NCBI GenBank assembly: GCA_030272155.1
Contig: CP126191.1
Span: 4,610,501-4,674,500 of the forward strand
Direction of reading: 5' to 3'
Source of the DNA: Tetradesmus obliquus
Taxonomy: Eukaryota; Chlorophyta; Chlorophyceae; Sphaeropleales; Scenedesmaceae
Length of the DNA: 64,000 bases
How positions within the stretch are numbered: the first letter of the stretch is position 1; each line of letters begins with the position of its first letter. The translations under genes were made by a program, and so were the position numbers. Shown here piece after piece: positions 33,247 to 44,044 of this stretch. Below the pieces are notes generated by a model, which was not told where the DNA came from, made no database searches, and worked only from the letters and a program-made list of their open reading frames with translations.

Positions 33247-35363
33247 TCAACTGCTGACGTCCCCTAGTAGGTGTGGGTGCACCTTGAAAGCGTCATAGGT
33301 GACGTAATCAAAGAAGTCGAGGGACTTGTGCTGCCTGAAGGCCTCCGCAAGCTTCTCTTCATCTGGCGCAGCTGTTTGGCACCAGGGCTGTTTGTGAAGG
33401 TGGTCCTGCAAGAACAGTTCAACAACGTAAGTATGGCACATTAAGCCTGAAGGGACAGCAGGAAAGCTGTTAAATGTCTTTTGTGATGTGTCACGCAATG
33501 TCCTCACTTGCTTTGCTCGCATGCAGTGCCCTCAGTGGCATGAGCGTCATGTAAAGTGGTGGGCAGCTGTGCCGCATGTGGCAGGTGCTTGGCAGATCTC
33601 ATTGAAGGTAACGGCAACACGCATAGCGGGCGCTGGCACAACACGTCATGCACAGTCAACGACCCCTGCACACTGCTTGCTGGCCTCAGCCGTTGCGCGG
33701 CCCAAGGAACCCCAGCGGCATCACAAGTGTTTCAAGTGGCAAGCTGCTTGCGCTGGTCTGCTGCAAGTGCTGAGGCGCTCACCATCCACTGCGTGACAGC
33801 GCCGCCCTGCACGCCTGCCAGGTCGTAGTCCTGAAACAGCTGTAGGGCCAGCCGGAAGCGCTCAAAGAAGGGCAGCAGCGCCACGTCAGCCTGCAGCAGG
33901 CCAACAGTATTCACACATAGCTTCAAGCTGCTGCATTGCAAGCGGAGGCTATGCTATGAGGCATTGGTGGTCGCTGACGTGGCGCCTTTGACAGCAAAGA
34001 TGATTACACACAGCTGTCACAACTGTGCAGGTCTAGCCGTTCCCATACGCTAGTAAAGGCAGCACCACATGGTGAACGTGCAGCCAGCAGGGCATGTCAC
34101 TTCACAGCGCTGTCTACAGCAGCAGCCCACTGCTCACCAGCGTCGGCTGTGCCCCGCACAGGTATGGCCCCCCATGCTGCTGCAGTGCGCTGCGCAGCTG
34201 GCTGCACTGCTGCTCAAAGCGCTGCACTTGCGCACTGCTGGGCTGCCTGCCAATGCCCCATTGGTAGGCAGTGGAGCCAGCCACTATGTCCAAGCCTGCC
34301 AGCAGAAAGGGTTGGAGGCCGGGCACATAACATCCTTTACGATGCTTGTTGTTGGCTGTGCCAAAGCAGCTGAGCAGCAATGAGGTTGTCTTGCACGAGG
34401 AGTGGACAAGAACCTTTGCTGTCGCTCATTACTGCACTAACCGTACTGTGCCAGCTACGTTGCAGCGCCGCAGGAAGCGCACATAGTGACTGTCAATCTG
34501 CTGTGTCTTGTTTGTTCTGCCTTTGTGTGTTGCGTGGCAGCTGGCATCTCTGTGTAGCATGATAGCTGACAGGCATGTTATGATGATAAAGGTTGTGCGA
34601 CTTGCCTGCTGAGACGATGCTGGAGGTGCTGCTGAGCAGGGTGTCCATCTGCTTCCTGGCAGCAGGGGCTGCAGGCGTCAGTGGAGCATCCTTGTTGAAA
34701 GCCCCATCAACCCATCTGCAGCAGCAAGCAGCCAGCAGCCAGCAGCCAGCTTCAACTTCTACCAGCAGACTTCTGTAAAGCCAGCAGAACGCTGGCAACT
34801 ACACCCAAGCTACCAGATAAAAAAAAACAATTGCTGGTGCTGAAGCTGGTGCTGCTGCTAGCAGTTGCCTGCTGCACAGCCAACCAACTTGCTGTGTTTA
34901 CCCAGGATCCGCTATGTGCCTTGCCGCACACCTGCACAGGTCCAGGCTCTCTGCGCAGGCCTCCCCCTGATGCACGACTGCAGGCACCAGGCCGCGTGGG
35001 TTGACAGCGCGGTACCAGGAGGGCTTGTCTGACAGGTCAACCTGCACCAACTCAAACGGCACAGCCTGCAGGACACGGCAGAATCAGGACTGGATGCATC
35101 AGCAGGAACATTGACCTCAACAACAGCTGTCTTTGGCCTTGTTTGTGTCATGTTGTTGTTGGTAAGTGTATTGAACCTCTGCAATGTAAACCCCCTGCCA
35201 TGTGCCGCTCGTGCTTTGGATGCACCTTGTACAACAGCGTCAGGAACACCCGTTGTGCATAAGGGCACAGTGTGTGTGTGTAAAGCACTGGCCTGCTTGG
35301 CGACTGCAGAGGGCCTTGCAGGTCCGCTGCATGGTGGATATTGAAGGTGCGTGCAGCCTGCAT
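33247..35363 (-). CDS. Glutathione S-transferase with catalytic cysteine (omega/lambda type)
   Basis: Six minus-strand exons join in phase: 35226-35363, 34932-35065, 34606-34715, 34138-34295, 33783-33890 and 33247-33405, giving 268 aa. Intron 3 has a GC donor (CAG|GCAAGT, donor just below 34606). The thioredoxin-fold N-terminus carries VLYTHTLCPYAQRVFLTLLY with Cys33 in a CPYA motif. This is the cysteine-type active site of omega, lambda and DHAR classes, which act as thiol transferases or dehydroascorbate reductases rather than conjugating enzymes. PSWYRAVNPRGLVPAVV gives the glutathione-binding cis-Pro loop, and AESLDLCRWVD follows. The helical C-terminal domain has GGPYLCGAQPTLADVALLPFFERF. 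The ATG at 35361-35363 was chosen; an upstream exon with a transit peptide is possible. Confidence 0.9.
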
Positions 35364-35751
35364 GATGTGATTGCCAAAGCACGAGAACAGCTGATGGGCT
35401 GGTACAAGCAAACGCAGACGTGGCAGCTGCTGCCAGTGTACAATGCACGTGCAACCTTGGTAGGTCAAGTAAGAGGGGCAGGTTCTCTTGCAATGCTCTT
35501 GGCACGTGAACTGAACCAAAGCACACAATGACACCCGACAATGCGCTGCTCGAGTCAAGTGCTCCTCCTCTGTTGTCCTCTGCTGTTGTCTGTCTGTTCA
35601 TATCCGCCGGTCGGGCTTCCTCGGCAACCATCCCCACAGCAACACGTCTCAATGCAATACGTTATTTGAGTTGGTTTGATGCGAAAATGATATCGAGCCG
35701 GGGTTGTCAGCACTTTGCGGATCGCCTCTTGCCTGCCTGTCCTGTCCAGAC
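35364..35751. promoter_or_regulatory. Divergent promoter region between the GST and lumenal TPR genes
   Basis: The 388 bases between two outward-facing start codons must serve both genes unless the GST has an extra 5' exon. An open minus-strand frame (MNRQTTAEDNRGGALDSSS, beginning near 35600) could be such an exon but has no homology. Confidence 0.5.
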
Positions 35752-36977
35752 ATGCTGCCCCTGACAACTCTGCGAGGCAGGGGCTTCTGTCCGAGGCAAG
35801 GGAGCTCTCATTGCCACACTAACATAACCACACCAGTTTCAGGATCGTTCACAGCTGCTTGCTCGACTTGCCAGGCAACAGCAAACCCTACCCCAAGCAG
35901 CAGTGTATCAGATGTTATTGACAACGGGACACTCGCAGAACACAAGCTGAACCGGCGGCAGCTGTCATTGGCAGCAGCAGTTGCAGCAGCATCACAATGG
36001 CTGGCCCTGCCCCAGCCAGCAGCTGCCAGAAGTGCCAGCAGCCAGAAGGTTGACCCACAGCTGCTAGCAGCCTTCCAGGAAGCACTGTCAGCAAATAGCT
36101 ACGAGGTGGGCACAACTGGCCTTTGGAACATCCACAGCAGGGCGCCAGGCGTGTCCGTGCTGTGCAATCCCACTGCCTGCGCATGTCAAACTGGAGTCAG
36201 GGCAGGCAGGCGCGATACCTTGGCAGCGCTTGAATGCAGAACACTGGATGTGTCTGTGGGTGGTCATTGAAAGCTGGCTGTTGCATGCAAGTCCCAGGGC
36301 TTGCAGCAAAGCTTAAGTCATTTTCCCGAGGTGTGCAAGCGCAGTGCTGGCCACCACTTACCACCCATGCCGTGCACACTGCTGCTGTCAGGACATGGAG
36401 GCAGCCTGGAGCAAGGCCATCAGCCTGGCCCCTGACAACGCAGCAGCATGGAGCAACAGAGGCACAGCACGCCTGCAGAACGCCCAGTGGCAGGCGGCAT
36501 ATGAGGACCTGCTGGCAGCAGTACGCCTAGAAGAGCAGCAGCTGGGCGCACCAAACGGCTTGACGCTGAACAACTTGGGCAATGCAGAGGGGGCGCTGGG
36601 GCGCTGGCAGGATGCCATGCGGCACTACGAGGCAGCAGCTGACGATGCAGATGTTGGCAGCATTGCGCTTGCCAACTACGCGCTCGCAGCATTTGAAACT
36701 GGGGACAATGAGCTGGCAATAAAGTCAGCGCGGTCACTGCTGCGCAGGTGCGTGCAATGATACAACTTGGGTTGCTGTTCTCTGCACTCACAAGCACATC
36801 ATGTTGGAGCAGGGTGTGACCGGGCAGCAGCACAAGCCTTGCTGTTTGCCAATTGGAACTGTGACAGGAAGCGTGTCGGCTGGCAGCAGGTGATGTGCAC
36901 TTACCAGGAGCCTGCACGCAGCACCATGTTGTCAAGTGACAGTACACCAAGTCCGCTTCATTGGAGTTGAGTCTAAC

Positions 36978-37062
<85 letters not shown>

Positions 37063-37369
37063 GTTTGTGCGCGTCCTTTCATGGCCCCGCAGAGATGCCC
37101 AGTTCATGGACATGCGCTGCGCGCTGGCGGCGTTCCTGTGGGGCAGCGGGCAGCGCTCAGCTGCTGAGGGGCAGTGGGAGCAGCTGCAGCAGGAGGGCGA
37201 TGGCCTGGGCGCTGCCATGTACAGCAGGAGCACGGCAGTGGAGAGGGTGCGGCACAGGTGGCCGCCGCGCGCAACTGCAGCACTGGTGGCATTCCTGTCG
37301 CTGTCAGATGTAGGTCAGGCAGAGGGTTACGACCTGCAGATGCATGAGTACAACTTTGCAGTGCTGTGA
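35752..37369 (+). CDS. Thylakoid-lumen TPR protein
   Basis: Three exons join in phase: 35752-36105, 36392-36747 and 37093-37369, giving 328 aa. The first 95 residues or so look like a bipartite plastid and lumen presequence: a Ser/Thr-rich stretch, then a twin-arginine (RR68-69) followed by a hydrophobic Ala-rich segment ending in LPQPAAARSAS, as in Tat-dependent lumenal proteins. Exon 2 encodes tetratricopeptide repeats with the TPR pattern (AWSKAISLAPDNAAAWSNRG, LNNLGNAEGALGRWQDAMRH, ALANYALAAFETGDNELAIK). The domain matches the chloroplast-lumen TPR family of Arabidopsis, whose role is unknown, presumably protein-complex assembly. Intron 2 holds a (CTG)27 tract. The ATG at 35752 is the first in frame. 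Confidence 0.87.
36981..37061 (+). repeat. (CTG)27 uninterrupted triplet repeat in an intron
   Basis: Twenty-seven perfect CTG units lie in the last intron of the lumenal TPR gene, 31 bases upstream of its acceptor at 37092. It is the longest triplet tract in the window. In the RNA it would be CUG repeats able to form a hairpin. Confidence 0.93.
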
Positions 37370-38132
37370 CAGGCGAAGCCATGTGCCGCTCCATTGCTTG
37401 AGTAGCTGTGGCTTGAGTTGAGCATGATCACATGATTGTCCTGTGCTACAGTGGCCTGTAAGAGTGCTGCAGCAGGCCTCATCTGTGCCAATCTGTTCCA
37501 CCGTGGCCGGTATGTGTACCGCAGCAGCTGGCGGCCGACCGCTGTCAACCAGCATCTGGCCCTGTTACCATGCTTGTCTTGTCGCGCAAGCGGCCGCCCT
37601 GATGGCAAGGCACAAGCGTGGCAGACATGAGTGCAGTGATCTGCTACTGCCACAGCAATCGGGCGATATGGGCAGTGCCGCAGGCAGTGTAATCGCACTC
37701 AAACTGGACACGAACGTTCAGGCAGTTTTGATTTGTGTCATTCTTACTGGCACGCGCTCAGCACGGCAAGCGCCTATTGGCATCCGATGTTCTGCATGCA
37801 AGTCTGTTACACACAGGCATCCAACAAGCTTTTCAGTGAAGGTTGTTGCTCTGTTGTTGCCTTGTACAAGGCGACATGTGTGGCAAAACATTGCTTGAAC
37901 CATGCTGCCTAGGGATGCCTTTGCACGCCCTTGAGAGCAGCAGACACGGCGTTCTGGTATGCCACACCACACATTATACAGACTTCACTGTGTAAGAGGA
38001 CGAAATTAGACGGCTCCAGGATCCCAAAGGACCGTGGTGAATGCATAGCTGCACACCTTCAAACAATGCTGGACCATAACACCCCCGCCCAAGCTGTGTA
38101 CTAGTACGTTGGTCGCTGCAGCTGAACGGCAA
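37370..38132. other. Convergent intergenic region between the TPR gene and serine racemase
   Basis: It should contain the two 3' UTRs. Apart from the TGTAA motif near the left edge nothing further was identified. Confidence 0.55.
37457..37461 (+). promoter_or_regulatory. Candidate TGTAA polyadenylation signal of the TPR gene
   Basis: The motif lies about 90 bases after the stop codon at 37369, a usual distance in green algae. Confidence 0.4.
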
Positions 38133-40526
38133 TCAGTGGGCTGGCTGCCAGTTGTCCAGCTTCCAAAAGTCCTTGAAGTCCAAGTTGCCACCACATAGGA
38201 TCACACCAACATTCAATTGCTGCTGCTGCTGGTCATGGCTGCCATCACCTGCAAGCTGGCTGCCTGCAGCTGCAGCTGCTGCTGCTGTGTCGCTGCCAGC
38301 TGCTCGAGCAGCTGTGTGTGCCCTGGCCTTGGCCAGCTCTGCTGCAAAGTCTTTTGACAGCACCGCAGCCAGGCCGGCAGCCCCGCTTGGCTCCACCACC
38401 AGCTTCATGCGCTCGAACAGCAGCTGCATGGCTGCCACTATCTCTGCGTCACTGATGGCCACAACGCCATCCACAAGGTCACGCACCACAGGCCAGGTGT
38501 GCTGGCCCAGGCGGGCTGCAGGCAGCAGGCAGGTAGCAGCAGGGCAGTCAGACAACAGGCATAAGCTACTACATACAATGTGGTGCACACATTCAGTTGA
38601 GTGGCTTGCAGAGGCAATTGACAGCAACGCGTGTGCAGCAAGCGAAGTGCTCAGGTTGCAGAAGCCACACACAAAACACAGAACGGCGAGCACATCTAGC
38701 GGCAGCTGGCAGCATGCCAGTGTTGCTGCCTTCCTCCGCTGCCTCACCTTGCAGGCCGTCGGCGATGGTGACAGGCTTTGGCAGGTGAGTCACCAGCTGC
38801 CCAGCACGCTTGCTGGCAGCCACGTCTGCTGCGTCGTTGCTGCCGCAGGGCTCTGCCGCTATGACCACTATGCCCGGCTTCAGCGCCTTGGCAGCCAGGG
38901 TGATGCCTGACAGCATGCCGCCGCCGCTGACTGGCACCACCACCACGTCGAGCTCAGGCACCTGAAGAAGAGCAGCGACCAGCAGCGGCAGCAGCACAGC
39001 AGCATGGATACGGCGCGGAATAGTATGAACAAGCGTGTGTAGAATGTGTAGCCAAGTGCGACAGCTGTTGGTTGCTGTTGACTTGCACAGGAGACAGAGG
39101 AACAAGCTAGCTGTGTGTGCATGGTCAAGCTGATCACGTATGCTTGGTCTAGGTTCCTCCACATCCTGTGGTCACACGCACGGGCCGCACCTGCTGCAGC
39201 AGCTCCAGGCCGATGGTGCCCTGGCCGGCTATCACTGGCCCGTAGTCGTAGGGAGGCACAAAGGTGGCGCCTGTCTCGCCGGCCACCTTTGCTGCAGTAG
39301 CCTCACGCGCTGCCATGGTGGGCTCGCACAGGATGAGGGAGCCTGGGGGGGCAGGCAGCAGGCAGTGTGGGTGCTGGCTACAGCTGAAATGTTTCTACTG
39401 GCTGTGTACATGCAGGCTGGCAAGGAAAAAAGCAGCATGGGTGGGCCAGCAACCTCCCGTATGCTGAACATGACTACAAAAAGCTGCACTGTGCCTAGGC
39501 TGCAGGGCGGACATTGCATGTGCGAGGAGTCGTGGGCCACAGCTCGAGAGCTCAGCACGGGAGCCGTGATTAGCTGCAGTCTAGTCTACAGCAGCAGCTG
39601 CTGCTGCCATCCCACCCACCGCCATACTCCTTGACTGCAGCCAGCTTGCAGGCTGGGGCGTTGTTAGGCACCACGATGTAAGCAGGGATGCCCCGCAGCT
39701 GCGCAGCCAGCGCCAGGGCAGCTGCATGGTTGCCAGAGCTGTGCGCATGACACACGCAGTGAAAAAGCACCACAGATGGTTGGCCAGCCCTGTTTTGCAG
39801 CTTTTGCACGAGCTCTCTGGCATGCCATAGCTTACAGTAGCCGCTGGCAGTGACGGCAGTCGCTAAAGTGCCGCATTTGCTCAGCTGCATACGACGTGGC
39901 ATAAGCTTCTGGCAAGATGTGACGTTATGCTTTTAGTACACAACCCGCAGAGGCCGGCTGTTTGATTGGTATTTTGCGTTCCATCTGAACCAGAGCAGCA
40001 CTTGCCTGTGTGTGACCACGCCTTTCTCAGCCTGCTCTGGCGACAGCTGCTGCACACTGTTGAAGGCCCCGCGGAACTTGAAGGCGCCACTGCAGCACCA
40101 GGAGAGCGATGCCACCAGCAGTGAGTGCAGTGTTCTCAGCTGCAGCCAACACGTCGGCAACCAACTGCTTGTGCATGGTGACCTGGCAAGCAGAAGTGCA
40201 GCTGCAGCAGTGCTGCCACTGCTGGACAGGTCGGACCCATCCGCGCATCACACCATCCCTCACCCTTTCTGGAAAATTTCACACTTGAACTTCAGCTTGT
40301 GGCCAGCCAAGCGGTCTAGGGTGGTTGAGGTAAGCACCTGCAGCAAAAACATGCGTTGCTCTCCTGCAGGATGAACATCATCCCTCCATGCTGCTGACAG
40401 GTCCTGCAATTGCTGCTGCACCCAGCTCATCCTCACGGGTGTGATATGCGCATGGCCACGTATGCGCTCTGCAGCGGCTCTGATGTCATCCAGACTTGCT
40501 GCGTAGAGTGTTTGCTGCTCAGCCAT
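38133..40526 (-). CDS. Serine racemase / threonine dehydratase-like PLP enzyme
   Basis: Seven minus-strand exons join in phase: 40437-40526, 40264-40337, 40006-40089, 39620-39738, 39191-39342, 38748-38961 and 38133-38515, giving 371 aa. Intron 3 has a GC donor (CAG|GCAAGT). The fold-type II PLP enzyme interconverts L- and D-serine and often also eliminates water from serine. Visible features are HITPVLTSTTLDRL, the PLP lysine in GGAFKFRGAFN (Lys59), the phosphate-side loop SSGNHAAALALAA with Ser84 in the position of the re-face catalytic serine of the human enzyme, EPTMAARE, and the glycine loop SGGGMLSGITLAAKAL. The C-terminal half has an Ala/Gln-rich insert before GVILCGGNLDF. The last intron junction gives TIADGLQARLGQHTWPVV. 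The gene is head to head with EMC7. Confidence 0.94.
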
Positions 40527-40914
40527 GTTGTGTTGCCTGTTCTGTGTGCCTGGCTCTGCTACCCTTTGCAATGACAGGCAGCTCAGCGGCTGTTGACTAT
40601 GAATATACAGCAATTTGGTCAGCCCACACAACCAAGCATCGGGCACGTGTGCGTGGAACAAGGATTTCAGGCCAATGCCAGACAGGCCAAGGTGTGTTAC
40701 ATGTCACAGTAGGGTTCTCTGGCCCAGTGGGCAAGTGTATGTGGTGCAGGCTGTGTGCACAGGAGGTCGGAGAGGCACGTGCTCTAGGTACCGTTTAGCA
40801 GTCACTTCATTCAGCGCAGGTGCAGTGTCAAGCACCACCCTACGCGCTCGTGCCTTGATCGGATTGCACAGGAGTCAGCTTGTGAATCCGCATCGAACGC
40901 AGGACAAACCCGTG
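40527..40914. promoter_or_regulatory. Divergent promoter region between serine racemase and EMC7
   Basis: A spacer of 388 bases between outward-facing ATGs should hold both promoters. No core element could be assigned with confidence. Confidence 0.5.
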
Positions 40915-42623
40915 ATGATGATAACTGCGTGCAGCTGGCTGCTGATGCTGGCCAGGTCCGTCTGGGGCAAGGAGTAGCTTCAGCAGCAGTGTAGCAACAG
41001 CCCAGGCAGCTCGGAACAAAGCACAGCGCAACAGCACTAACCCTTGGCTCATTCCTTCCATGTAGCCTCACAAGCTCAGCAGCTGGTGCAGAGATCAGAG
41101 GAAAAGTGGGCATTTCAGGTACGTGATGCTGTTGCTACTGTTGTCCTGTTCCGACAATGCACTGCCTTTGTCACCGCATGTCAGCATGTCTGTGTTGAAC
41201 TTCAACCTATCTACTGTAAAAACCCAATGGTTACCTGGCAAACTTCGTGTTGCAGTTGACGGCTTCAACCTAGTATCGCTGAAGCCAGGCACCGTGACAG
41301 AGCTGCAGCTGACGAACGCTGCTGGAGAGCAGATGCGCACATTCGCAGACAGCAATGGCTGGTTCACGCTGCATGACGTAGCGCCTGGCACCTACGTGTT
41401 GACCACCATCAACCCCATGTTCATCTACCCAGAGGTATGCGCAGGTTGCTGCAGCATCCTTTTCCAGCTGTCCCAGCATGCGGGGCTGTGGTCCTGTTCT
41501 TCCGTGACATGTAGTGACTGCTGTATGCTGCACACAAGGCAGTGTGGTAGTGTGTGTGAATGTGCGAGAGGTGATGGACAGCAGAAGCACTTGCCTCACT
41601 ATTCAACACGTCTGTTGACAAGGATATGTGTCAACGGCATGTGTGCTGCTGCTGCTGTTTCCCTGCATGCTGTGCAGCTGCAGCTGGATGTCACAGCCAA
41701 GGCAGGGCTGGCCAGGGCAGCATACCTGGTCAACAAGCAGCAGGTGCGGCACAGCTTGGACACCAGCTTGCAGGGCTGATTGCAGGGCAGCACAGCACAG
41801 TGAATGCTGTTCCCGCAGCAGCATGCGCTTCGGACATGCAACAGTTGCAGCTGCTGGGACGTAGCCAGGGGCAGGCCTCATTAGCAGCAACAGCTGATGC
41901 ACAGTCATAGAAGAATGGCGGCTGCAAGTAACCTTGCTGCCAGTGCGGCCACAGTAGCAGTTTGCAGAGACAGCAGCTTTCGCTGGGGTACTGCTTCAAG
42001 CACGCGGCTTGCATTGGCAGCAGAGCTAGTGGCAGGGGCCACCACCAGTTGCCGCACGATTACATCAGCAGACGGTCATGAGCTACCTTGCTGATACTGA
42101 CCAACCTGCGCTGTGCCCCTGCTCTCTGCAGATGATGGTGCAGCCGTTCATAATCAGGCCAGTGGCTCTGGCGCAGTACTATGAGGTGGGCCACTGCATG
42201 CAAGCTGCAAGGGAGTGCATGATGCAAGCTAGCATCTTGTGGTCATAGCCAGGCACAATGGTATGTTCTGTGAGCACTCTGTTCTCCACGCTCTCCTGCG
42301 CCGCGGCCCGCCAGCACTCGATTGCCGCAAGTGTTGCTGTTCTTCCCTGGCACCTCCCGGCGGCACCTGCCGCTGACCCTCCACCCACCTGCTTGCCTGC
42401 TGCTGCCTGCGCGCTGCTTCTTGTGCAGCTTCGCAAGCCGCTGGACCTGTGGAGCTTCATCAAGAGCCCCTACGGCATGATGATTGGCTTCATGCTGTTT
42501 GGCATCTTTGTGTTCCCCATGCTCAAGGTTGACCCTGAGGAGTACAAGGAGGCCATGGCGCAGCTCAAGGGCCAGGCGCCGGCAGACAGCGGCAGCAGCC
42601 AGCAGCGCATCAGGGACAGATGA
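40915..42623 (+). CDS. ER membrane protein complex subunit 7 (EMC7)
   Basis: Six exons join in phase: 40915-40955, 41066-41118, 41256-41434, 41678-41743, 42132-42185 and 42429-42623, giving 195 aa. EMC7 is a lumenal beta-sandwich subunit, with one membrane anchor, of the complex that inserts tail-anchored and multipass proteins in the ER. The protein starts MMITACSWLLMLASLTSSAA, a signal peptide with a likely cleavage before GAEIRGKVGIS. The sandwich domain has LQLTNAAGEQMRTFADSNGW and LHDVAPGTYVLTTINPMFIY. After the block PLRAEQYYE-like RPVALAQYYE comes LRKPLDLWSFIKSPYGMM and the anchor IGFMLFGIFVFPMLK, then a short polar tail. Start and first intron were chosen because they create a signal peptide and the family's GKV block. 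Confidence 0.9.
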
Positions 42624-43070
42624 GCATAGGCAGGAGCGGATGGACAGATGGGGGATGGAGATCCAGCTGGTGCTGTGTGTGCAGCAGCTGTGCTGCAGTT
42701 AGCGTACTAGGTGGTGTCCCACCACGGTTAGGCAGATTGCATGATCGGGCAGCGTGCGCAGGGCGTGTAACCGTTACATCGTGATGAGGGGATGTTTGCA
42801 CAACTTCAACTGTGTTCTCGACTGTATTCTCAACGAGTGGGACACTCCTTGAGCATGATGCTCAACTGCACATGTGGCATGTGTGGAGTGATGTGGTAGG
42901 AGAGAGTGAGAGGATGGTAGATCGCTTCGGACAGAGTGCATAACTGAAGCTTCATGAGGAGTACGGCTTGCATCCTTATGCTTATCAGACTGCTGTAGGC
43001 GTGACCGGCACGTATACTTGTTGACAACCTTTGAGGCGAAACGCACACATTCACCAGCGGGAAAACCACC
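42624..43070. other. Intergenic region between EMC7 and the FAD monooxygenase
   Basis: The genes are in tandem on the plus strand. The left part is the EMC7 3' UTR; the right part should hold the monooxygenase promoter. No other feature was seen. Confidence 0.5.
42766..42770 (+). promoter_or_regulatory. Candidate TGTAA polyadenylation signal of EMC7
   Basis: It lies about 140 bases after the stop codon at 42623. Confidence 0.45.
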
Positions 43071-43997
43071 ATGACAAACGCAGAACCGGCAGGCGCCAAC
43101 GGTTTAGATCACATTTTTGACGTGCTTATCGTTGGAGGGGGCCTGGGAGGTCTGGCGCTAGCCGTGGGCCTGGGCCACTTGCCAGGCCTGAACTGGTTGC
43201 TGGTTGAGGCAGCAGACGAGCTCAGGACCGCAACTGGCACCCTCATTGGCGTGGGTGCAAATGGATTACATGCCTTAGAGTGTCTGGACCCCAGGATAGT
43301 GGAAAATGTGAAGTGAGTGCTCGGCAGGAGGGCGGGAAGTGTAGTGATGCCTGCTCATGAGTGGTGCGCGGCACTTCTGTGCATATGAGCAACAGAGCAT
43401 GGAAACACTGGCCATTCTTACACATCAGATTTGTTATTCACGTCTATATGTGATGTGGGGCTGTGTTGCTTTTGCCGCTGATGGTAGCCGTGCTGCCTGT
43501 GCCGTGCAGCAGTGCCACTGCTCCCCGAATGCAGTTTATGCATGCAGTTGATGCATCCAGCGAAGTGCAAACTCATAGCAGCCAGTACCACACATGCAAT
43601 GTAAGGCAGCAGGCAACAAGCGTCATGCCACGCTCATGCCTGCAGGAAGTATGCTCAGGTTGGCACGCGCGCCGAGGGGCATGTGCGGCCAGCAGACCCT
43701 GCTGGCGAGCCGGAGGTGAATGCCATGCCGCTCAGCCAGCAGCTGCACACCATCCGCTGGGGGGCCACGCAGAGGGTGCTGGCGGAGCTGGTGAGCCTGA
43801 CCACCATGCAGGAATAGAGGCCGACATGCACATCTTTGCTGTATCGGAGCAGAGCTTGCTGAGTCGCCATTGTTGCGGCTGACGGGTGGCTTCTATTGCT
43901 GTCCATGGCAGCTTGGATGTCTGGTAAATTTTGTTAGCAGATTGTGATTTGACACCTGGGTTTGGGAGTGAGCAACGCGTCATCCAAGGCGTCACAC

Positions 43998-44044
<47 letters not shown>

